7,306 nucleotides of DNA from the NCBI GenBank assembly GCA_023488865.1, contig JAMDDG010000116.1, forward strand, positions 1 to 7,306, given 5' to 3'. The stretch is from Bacteroidota bacterium (GTDB lineage: Bacteria > Bacteroidota > Bacteroidia > Bacteroidales > Prolixibacteraceae). Both the position numbers and the translations under genes were made by a program. Below, one piece after another: positions 1 to 6,049 of the stretch. How positions within the stretch are numbered: position 1 is the stretch's first letter; the number at the start of each line of letters is the position of its first letter. The notes below the pieces were generated by a model. That model was given only the letters and a program-made list of their open reading frames with translations, was not told the origin of the DNA and did no database searches.

Positions 1-1529
1 ATACGGTAACCTATGATAAAACATTTGGGGTTCATCATGTGAATATATTGGGGGGATATACTGCCCAGGAAAACAATTATGAGTCATTAGGTGGCACCCG
101 TAAAGCTCTTTTTGCTGAAGATAAGTCCCTTTGGTACCTGAACGCAGGAAGCACGGATGGACAGATAAACGCTAACGATGCAACCACGAATGCAATTACT
201 TCGTTTTTATTCAGGACAGATTATTCTTTCAAAGGGAAATACATATTTACAGGCACCTTGCGTGCCGATGCCTCTTCCCGGTTTCCCAAAAGTAGACGTA
301 CTGGTTATTTCCCTTCAGTCGCATTAGCATGGAGAATGTCTGATGAAAGTTTTATGAAAGGGATAGATTGGATTTCCAATTTAAAAATCCGTGGCAGTTG
401 GGGGCAAATTGGTAACGATAAAATTGGTGACTTCAGGTACGTTGCATTAGCGACTACTTCGCTCAGTGATTACGGTATTTTTAATAACCAGATACAAAGG
501 GGATCAACGGTCAACGGATTGGTAAATTCAAATATTACATGGGAAATCAACGAATCAAAAAATCTGGGTTTTGAGTTGGGGCTTTTTAAAGGTAAGTTTT
601 CAATGGAATTTGATTATTATTCTAGGGTAACAAAAGATATGCTTGTTAATGTAGGAGTGCCGGCTACTGCAGGATTGGATGCAACTGAAGGGAATGTTGG
701 ATCGGTAGAAAACAAAGGGGTCGATTTGTCCCTGAACTGGAAAGAAAAACGTGGTGATTTCTGGTACAATGTCAGGTTGACAGGTACAACGACAAACAAC
801 AAAGTGCTTAATCTGGGTACTGAAAAACAGCTTATTGGTGGTTGGAAAGGAGTAACCAGGACCATGGTTGGCGAACCAATCGGATATTTCTACGGATATA
901 AGGCAATTGGCGTATTCCAAAACCAGGCAGAAATAGATGCCCACGCTAAACAAACCAATGCCCATCCCGGTGATTTGAAATTTGAAGATATTAATAAGGA
1001 TGGTATAATCGATGCCAATGACCGGACTAAAATTGGTGAAAGCATTCCAAAACTATTGGCAGGTACCAATATTACTTTAGGTTACAAAGATTTTGAACTT
1101 GGGATTGATATGTATGGTTCTTTTGGCTCAGATATCTTTAATGCAAAATCATTGGAATCATATTCTTCTGAAGATAATTATACAAAAGAATTTCTCGGCC
1201 GCTGGACCGGTGAAGGCACAAGCAATACAATCCCCCGGATTACATTTGGAGGGCCTAATAAAGAATTCTCTTCCAGATGGCTTGGAAATGGTGATTTCTG
1301 GAAGATTCAGAATATTAGGATAGCTTACACTTTAAATCCTTCTATTTTGAGAAAAACACCTATATCAAAAGCCCAGATTTACATTAGCGGGAACAACCTC
1401 TATTATTTTTCAAACTACAACGGGCCGACGCCTGAAATTGCGAGCAATAATCCGAGAGAGTCCAGTATCGATAGACAAGTGTACCCTTTGGTGTCAGTCT
1501 ATAAAATTGGTGCAACAATAACCTTCTAA
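1..1529 (+). CDS. SusC/RagA-family TonB-linked outer-membrane transporter (5' partial)
   Basis: This is the C-terminal half of a SusC-type transporter, which imports oligosaccharides across the outer membrane using TonB energy, with SusD as its lid. The frame is open from base 3 with no stop upstream of the GTG/ATG-like codons, so the gene begins outside the window; 508 residues of a family usually near 1000 are present, and the signal peptide, carboxypeptidase-like domain and plug are not seen. What is visible is beta-barrel sequence rich in alternating aromatic strands, including the family-typical LRADASSRFP and RGSWGQIGND stretches. A calcium-loop-like DINKDGIIDANDR at 987-1025 follows a GDLKFED lead-in, as is usual in SusC proteins. 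The end, VYKIGATITF, has the terminal Phe expected for BAM-dependent barrel insertion. susD follows after 12 bp, so the two are surely co-transcribed. The imported substrate cannot be read from this sequence. Confidence 0.96.
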   Translation, partial: TVTYDKTFGVHHVNILGGYTAQENNYESLGGTRKALFAEDKSLWYLNAGSTDGQINANDATTNAITSFLFRTDYSFKGKYIFTGTLRADASSRFPKSRRTGYFPSVALAWRMSDESFMKGIDWISNLKIRGSWGQIGNDKIGDFRYVALATTSLSDYGIFNNQIQRGSTVNGLVNSNITWEINESKNLGFELGLFKGKFSMEFDYYSRVTKDMLVNVGVPATAGLDATEGNVGSVENKGVDLSLNWKEKRGDFWYNVRLTGTTTNNKVLNLGTEKQLIGGWKGVTRTMVGEPIGYFYGYKAIGVFQNQAEIDAHAKQTNAHPGDLKFEDINKDGIIDANDRTKIGESIPKLLAGTNITLGYKDFELGIDMYGSFGSDIFNAKSLESYSSEDNYTKEFLGRWTGEGTSNTIPRITFGGPNKEFSSRWLGNGDFWKIQNIRIAYTLNPSILRKTPISKAQIYISGNNLYYFSNYNGPTPEIASNNPRESSIDRQVYPLVSVYKIGATITF

Positions 1530-1541
1530 ATTTCCAAGATC

Positions 1542-3047
1542 ATGAAAAAAATAAAACACTTATTGATATTAGCCCTGATCGTTACAAGTTTCTCGTGTAC
1601 CAAAGGATTTCTTGATAAACAACCACTTGGCGAGCCATCTTCCAGCATTCTATATAATACGGAAGAAGGGATCCAGTTAATGCTAAACGCTGTTTACGCG
1701 CAGACCAGGTCTGCCGGACAATCTGGATTTGGGTGGTTTGTTGCAAAAGAACTTGCAGATGACGATACTGACCCTGGAAGTAATGCTGGAGGCGGTAGTG
1801 TTCCTCGCCAGCAGGATTTTGATAATTTTAAATATCTCACGACTATGACTGAATTAAACACCTTTTGGTCTAGTAGTTATAATTTAATTGCTAAGGCGAA
1901 CCTGGTAACACAATTTGCCCCAAAAGTTGAATTTAAAGATGCTGCATTACAGGCCAGGTTAATTGCTGAGGCAAAGTTTTTAAGGTCTGAGGTTTATTTT
2001 AACTTAGTAAGAGGATGGGGAGGTGTCCCAATTATTACAAAAGTGGCTAGTAGCCCAGCTGAAGCTTCAGCTGTAACTCCCAGATCTTCTGAAGCTGAAG
2101 TTTATGCTTTTATTGAAAAGGACCTGAAGGAAGCAATTACAGCCTTACCTTTAAAAAGTAAATATCCTGCAAGTGAATTGGGAAGAGTAACAAAAGGGGC
2201 CGCGCAAACTTTGCTTGCACAGGTTTACCTGCACCAAAATAAATACAGCGATTGTCTGTCAGAGGCAATGAATGTAATTAATTCAGGTGAATATCGTTTG
2301 TTTGATAAATACTTTAAAGTTTCACATCCTGATTATGAAAATAAGGATGAATCTATTTTTGAAATCCAATTTACTTACAGGACTGAAAGGGATATGCCGA
2401 ACCCATGGCAACAATTTCAGGGAGTCAGGGGATCCGGAAGTGGATGGGGATTTTTCTCGCCAAGTGCAAACCTTGCCTCTTCATACGTTCCTGATGATCC
2501 GCGAAAAGAATATAATATTTATTTCAAAGGTGAACCGTGGCCATATTCTGGTGAAACAAATATAAAGTGGGAAGCAGGGACAGATCCAAGAGCAAACCAA
2601 AAAACCATGCTCCCACGTCCATTTTCCGCAGGTTTTGCAGGGCAGTCCCCGCTTAACAGGGTAGTTTTAAGATATGCCGATGTATTGTTGATGGCCGCCG
2701 AATGTAACAACGAACTTGGAAACCCAACTGAGGCGCTGAAATACCTGGAAATGATACGGGCACGGGCACGGGAAGGCAAAAATGTTTTACCTCAAATTAC
2801 AACTACCGATAAAATGGCGCTTCGCCACCTTATTTGGGATGAAAGAAGGTGGGAGTTGGCATTGGAAGGTTATAGGGCTTTTGATATCCGCCGTTACAAT
2901 AAAATTGAACCGGGATTTGCGACAGCTCTTTATCATGCTATCGGAAAAATAAATTACACAGAACCAAAACATTTGTTATACCCAATTCCTCAAGATGAAA
3001 TAGATTTTGATGTTCATGGAATATTAACCCAAAATCCTGGATGGTAG
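1542..3047 (+). CDS. SusD/RagB-family surface glycan-binding lipoprotein
   Basis: A complete 501-aa SusD-like protein, the outer-membrane lipoprotein that captures glycan and caps its SusC partner. The ATG at 1542 is chosen because it begins a lipoprotein signal: basic MKKIKH, a hydrophobic run, then the lipobox SFSC with the acylated Cys at residue 19. The mature start CTKGFLDKQP is characteristic of the family. The N-terminal SusD-like region contains RGWGGVP at residues 157-163. The C-terminal RagB/SusD region contains VVLRYADVLLMAAE near residues 375-388, the IRARARE helix, WDERRWELALEGYRAFDIRR from residue 432, and the C-terminal tail LTQNPGW. Length fits the family (about 450-600). It lies 12 bp after the SusC gene and is followed by a strong terminator. 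No frameshift or missing family motif was seen. Ligand specificity cannot be inferred. Confidence 0.97.
   Translation: MKKIKHLLILALIVTSFSCTKGFLDKQPLGEPSSSILYNTEEGIQLMLNAVYAQTRSAGQSGFGWFVAKELADDDTDPGSNAGGGSVPRQQDFDNFKYLTTMTELNTFWSSSYNLIAKANLVTQFAPKVEFKDAALQARLIAEAKFLRSEVYFNLVRGWGGVPIITKVASSPAEASAVTPRSSEAEVYAFIEKDLKEAITALPLKSKYPASELGRVTKGAAQTLLAQVYLHQNKYSDCLSEAMNVINSGEYRLFDKYFKVSHPDYENKDESIFEIQFTYRTERDMPNPWQQFQGVRGSGSGWGFFSPSANLASSYVPDDPRKEYNIYFKGEPWPYSGETNIKWEAGTDPRANQKTMLPRPFSAGFAGQSPLNRVVLRYADVLLMAAECNNELGNPTEALKYLEMIRARAREGKNVLPQITTTDKMALRHLIWDERRWELALEGYRAFDIRRYNKIEPGFATALYHAIGKINYTEPKHLLYPIPQDEIDFDVHGILTQNPGW
2056..2073. repeat. 18-bp perfect palindrome inside susD
   Basis: CAGCTGAAGCTTCAGCTG is its own reverse complement over all 18 bases, with a HindIII-like AAGCTT core. 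It encodes part of a P-A-E-A-S-A-V loop after the RGWGGVP segment of the SusD protein. A related GAAGCTGAAG follows at 2091-2100. It is most simply a by-product of Ala/Glu/Ser codons. There is no independent sign of regulatory use. Confidence 0.6.
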
Positions 3048-3091
3048 ACTTTTCATAGTTTTCATAATTTAGTTAGGTTTTTTTAATATTT

Positions 3092-3128
3092 AAAAGGCTG
3101 CCTGGTCGGTAACCGGGCAGCCTTTTTT
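3092..3128 (+). terminator. Rho-independent terminator after susD
   Basis: The left arm GGCTGCCTGG (3096-3105) pairs with CCGGGCAGCC (3113-3122) over ten pairs, nine Watson-Crick and one T-G wobble, around a 7-base loop. AAAA before the stem can pair with the first T's of the TTTTTT run at 3123-3128, making the element partly bidirectional. It lies 44 bp past the susD stop and should end the susCD transcript. The downstream genes therefore probably need their own promoter or read-through. Confidence 0.9.
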
Positions 3129-3143
3129 AATCAGATTACTTTA

Positions 3144-3176
3144 TTTGCTATTATTATGATAGATAAAATACTTTAA
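3144..3176 (+). promoter_or_regulatory. Weak candidate Bacteroidota promoter
   Basis: TTTG at 3144-3147 and TACTTTAA at 3169-3176, 21 bp apart, loosely match the Bacteroides sigma-ABfr pattern (TTTG near -33, TAnnTTTG near -7). The -7 match lacks the final TG. The position, just after the susD terminator and before the sulfatase remnant, is where a promoter for the 3767-7306 genes would be expected. The surrounding DNA is AT-rich, so chance matches are likely; this is a suggestion only. Confidence 0.2.
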
Positions 3177-3245
3177 AACTGAGACATATTGTCGTGGTAA
3201 TTGAAGATATCAGCTCCGGCCTTATTTGAAACCTGTTTATCAAAA

Positions 3246-3732
3246 ATGAAGGGTACAGAATGGTTTAAATTGCCTGGCTTTAATTTCGTATTCCTTTTTG
3301 TATGCAATGGAAAGGGCATTTGCCTGAAAACAAAAAATCGATTTCCCGGTCATTTCGCTGGATATTTTACCAACGGCAATTGCTGCTACAGGAAATATCG
3401 TAAATAAGGAGTGGCGTTTGGATGGTGAAAACCTGTTACCTTTTATTTCTGGTGAAAAACAAGGAATCCCACATAATGTTCTCTACTGGCGGTTTCTCTG
3501 GCACCATGCCATCCGCAAAGGCGACTGGAAATTACTTAAACATCGTGACCATCCAGATGTAGAATTATACAATCTGGCCGAAGATATTGGCGAACAAAAC
3601 GATTTGAGTAAAGCTCGGCCCGAAAAAGTAAAAGAACTTCAACATCTCTATACCGATTGGTCGGATGTGATGCTTGAACCGCAATGGGGATGGCAGCCCG
3701 GGAATTGTGGAAGTTATAAAGTAGAAAAATAA
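3246..3732 (+). pseudogene. 3' remnant of an S1-type sulfatase gene, frameshifted and lacking the catalytic N-terminus
   Basis: Only the C-terminal part of a sulfatase is left, spread over reading frames. Bases 3246-3263 give MKGTEW, resembling the KGT-x-x-EGG stretch after the sulfatase active core. Bases 3284-3337, in another frame, give FRIPFCMQWKGHLPENKK, the usual R-x-PF-x-x-x-W-x-G segment. From 3337 the third frame continues as IDFPVISLDILPTAIAATG, then DGENLLPFISGE, AIRKGDWKLL and VELYNLAEDIGEQNDLS, ending at TAA 3730-3732. The last switch falls in an A6 run at 3332-3337; one added A would join the frames perfectly as ENKKIDFPV. The middle switch (3264-3283) is less clear and includes stops. 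The formylglycine motif, the metal-binding DD and the signal peptide are all absent, so it cannot encode an active sulfatase. A TTG start at 3418 could be called for a 104-aa protein, but homology continues in frame upstream of it, arguing against a real start there. Confidence 0.85.
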
Positions 3733-3766
3733 TAAAATTTAATATACTGAAAATTACAATAAAAAA

Positions 3767-6022
3767 ATGGCAAACAGGAAAAATAAAATTGCAGGGAATA
3801 GCAAGTCAGTATTAAGGTTAATTGTTTTTATTGCAGTTTTCTTTTTTGCAGAAGAAGGATTTACACAACCAACGTTTACGCAATGTCAGTGGCAGGATAA
3901 CCCTGAAACGGTAAGCAATGCATATCCAACCTTTTCATGGGAAACAGAAGGACATCAAACGGCCTATCAAATCCTGGTCTCCACCGATTTAAGCAAACTT
4001 AAAGCAAACAAAGGCGATTCATGGGATTCCGGCAAAGTCAATTCGAAAAAAAATATTGGAATCTCCTATTCGGAAGAAACCCTAAAAAGGAATACAACTT
4101 ATTACTGGAAAGTAAAGGTTTGGATGGATGGTGTGGCATCGGAATACTCCGAACCCAAATCATTTAAAATGGGGAACAATTTAATTGCAGTATCACCTCA
4201 AAACGAAATTATTGCAGAAAGTTGGGAAACCATAACTTTTAAAATAATAGTTGGTGATGGCGGTGTGCCAGTTGGCAATGGTTTTAGTATTCTTTCTCCA
4301 ACGGCTGGCAACCGGTTTAAATGGAAAGTTAAATTTCTTTCATGGTCAACCTGGCAAACAACTAACCCTGAAAGCGCAGGATATACAACTGTATCAACCA
4401 CCCGCGATGGTGCAAAGGTAGTGCCTGAAGTTGTTGGCGAAAGGAATGTTTTAAATTTAAAGATTGCCGATAAAGATCTACAACCCGGAGATATTATAAC
4501 GGTTGTTTATGGCGACAAATCAAAAGGTTCACCAGGAGTACAGGTGTCAGCCCTCGCCCAAAGGTGTTTTTTCCCCTTGTGCAAACTTAACGACACAGGC
4601 GAAACCTGGGGCGCACGTGCCTGGGAAAAGTATAAAGATGCACCATCGGTTGAAATTGTTGGGAATAAGGCCTCAAAATTTAATGTAGTTGCAAACCCTC
4701 TTCAGAAAGCTGGTAAAAAATTCAGCCTGAAAGTAATGGCCATTGATGACAAAGGCAACCTGGATGTAAACTTCAGGGGAAATTTGAGTTTTCACTCTTC
4801 CGATAATTTGGCCGAATTGCCAGGCAAATACACATTTACACAGTTTGACCAGGGGATGCACCGTTTTGATGTTGTATTGAAAACCACTGGTTTAAATACA
4901 ATAACTGTTTCAAAGGAAAATGTTACCGGAAAGAGTAATGTTATTGATGTTTCTGTCAATGAGCAGGAAAGTAATATCTATTTTGGTGACTTCCATGGAC
5001 ATTCATGGTTCTCTGATGGGATGCACTGGATTGATGATCATTATATCTATGCCAGGGATGTGGCCGGGCTCGATTTTGCAGGTGTGACAGACCACACTGA
5101 AAATCCTTATAATTTTACTAAAGAATTTGTAATCCCGTATGCTAAAAGGTTTTATAAACCATCGGAGTTTGTTACACTTTACTCCTATGAATGGACACGG
5201 GGAGACGGTTTTGGTCACCTAAATCCATTATTTCTCAATGAAAATGAATTTGACATCTTTAATGCCAGCGACTATAAAACACCTGATGAATTATGGAAAG
5301 CGTTAAAAGGCCGCGAAGTGATTACTCCGCCTCATCATCCGGCATCTCGGGCAAACGGTGGTGCCGGCGGATACAACTGGGATTTTTATAACAAAGAATT
5401 TTTAAAGACGGTTGAAATAGCTTCCAAACATGGAATATCGGAATGTATGCCTGAAGATGGAAATCCATACCCGATCCGCGGTGGCATGAACCCAGCCCGG
5501 ACGGTCCAGTATGCCCTGGGAGAAAAGGGGTACAAATTAGGAATTATTGGTTCGTCTGATGCCCATGCAACCAGGCTCGGTGAGTTATACCATCCTAATG
5601 GGGGATATGAAACCAGCGTTATTACTGCTGTTTATTCAAATAAACTATCAAGGGAAGCAATTTACTATGCCATAAAAAACAGAAATACCTATGCCACCAC
5701 GGGTGAAAAAATTCTTGTTGAATTTAATATTAATGGGAATCAGATGGGGTCTGAATTTAATCTTTCTAAGGGTGCAAAACCAACAATAAGCTTTAAAGTT
5801 GGCGGAACGAATAAAATAAAAGAACTGGTTGTCTGGAAATATTCCAAAGCGAAAGGTTGGGAGAAAAAATTTGTTCAAAATGTCGATTCAGAAACTGTCT
5901 CAAATCATTATACCGACAACGAATTTGAGCAAAACAGCTTGTATTATTTGCGGGTTACCCAATATGGCAGCCCTCTTGAATTGGCATGGACCAGCCCAAT
6001 ATGGGTTAACTTATCGAAATGA
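3767..6022 (+). CDS. Exported multidomain PHP-type metallohydrolase (DUF3604 / CehA-McbA-like) with N-terminal rhamnosidase-type Ig/Fn3 domain
   Basis: A 751-aa protein. The ATG at 3767 gives a basic N-region and a hydrophobic core (about residues 15-28) ending near GFTQ, a plausible Sec signal; no lipobox Cys was seen. Residues about 35-135 resemble the Ig/Fn3 domain that begins GH78 alpha-L-rhamnosidases (YPTFSWE, TAYQILVSTD, WDSGKV, TTYYWKVKVW). Residues about 140-400 look like beta-sandwich linker domains, closing with the family-typical FDQGMHRFDVVLKTTG. The PHP-like catalytic region runs from about 405 to 650: YFGDFHGHSWFSDG (H410, H412, D417), VTDHTE (D442, H443), YEWTRGDGFGHLN (E475, H484), PPHHP (H523, H524) and GSSDAHA (D598, H600), followed by NTYATTG. 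These His/Asp/Glu residues are the expected metal ligands. A C-terminal beta domain ends in WTSPIWV. The family includes carbaryl hydrolase-like enzymes, but the substrate here is unknown. The gene lies 27 bp before a sulfatase, suggesting an operon. Confidence 0.9.
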   Translation: MANRKNKIAGNSKSVLRLIVFIAVFFFAEEGFTQPTFTQCQWQDNPETVSNAYPTFSWETEGHQTAYQILVSTDLSKLKANKGDSWDSGKVNSKKNIGISYSEETLKRNTTYYWKVKVWMDGVASEYSEPKSFKMGNNLIAVSPQNEIIAESWETITFKIIVGDGGVPVGNGFSILSPTAGNRFKWKVKFLSWSTWQTTNPESAGYTTVSTTRDGAKVVPEVVGERNVLNLKIADKDLQPGDIITVVYGDKSKGSPGVQVSALAQRCFFPLCKLNDTGETWGARAWEKYKDAPSVEIVGNKASKFNVVANPLQKAGKKFSLKVMAIDDKGNLDVNFRGNLSFHSSDNLAELPGKYTFTQFDQGMHRFDVVLKTTGLNTITVSKENVTGKSNVIDVSVNEQESNIYFGDFHGHSWFSDGMHWIDDHYIYARDVAGLDFAGVTDHTENPYNFTKEFVIPYAKRFYKPSEFVTLYSYEWTRGDGFGHLNPLFLNENEFDIFNASDYKTPDELWKALKGREVITPPHHPASRANGGAGGYNWDFYNKEFLKTVEIASKHGISECMPEDGNPYPIRGGMNPARTVQYALGEKGYKLGIIGSSDAHATRLGELYHPNGGYETSVITAVYSNKLSREAIYYAIKNRNTYATTGEKILVEFNINGNQMGSEFNLSKGAKPTISFKVGGTNKIKELVVWKYSKAKGWEKKFVQNVDSETVSNHYTDNEFEQNSLYYLRVTQYGSPLELAWTSPIWVNLSK

Positions 6023-6049
6023 ACCTTAATCAAAAGAGAACACTAAAAA

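Noticed and set aside
600..965. Reverse-strand open frames opposite susC
   Set aside because: The + strand encodes clear SusC barrel sequence throughout; the antisense products are Cys/Phe-rich and look like nothing known.
2756..2773. ACGGGC hexamer repeated nearly three times
   Set aside because: It encodes the R-A-R-A-R-E helix common in SusD proteins, so codon repetition explains it and there is no sign of length variation.
3050..3066. Direct repeat TTTTCATA (3050-3057 and 3059-3066) just after the susD stop
   Set aside because: It is only 8 bases in AT-rich DNA with no associated insertion element, too short to support a target-site duplication or operator.
3201..3407. A 68-aa frame from 3201
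   Set aside because: Only the MKGTEW piece resembles a sulfatase. After 3264 this frame is a shifted reading of the remnant and has no coherent protein character.
3418..3732. A 104-aa stand-alone protein starting at TTG 3418
   Set aside because: Sulfatase-like sequence continues in the same frame upstream to about 3337 and then in other frames, so this is the tail of a broken gene rather than a small gene.
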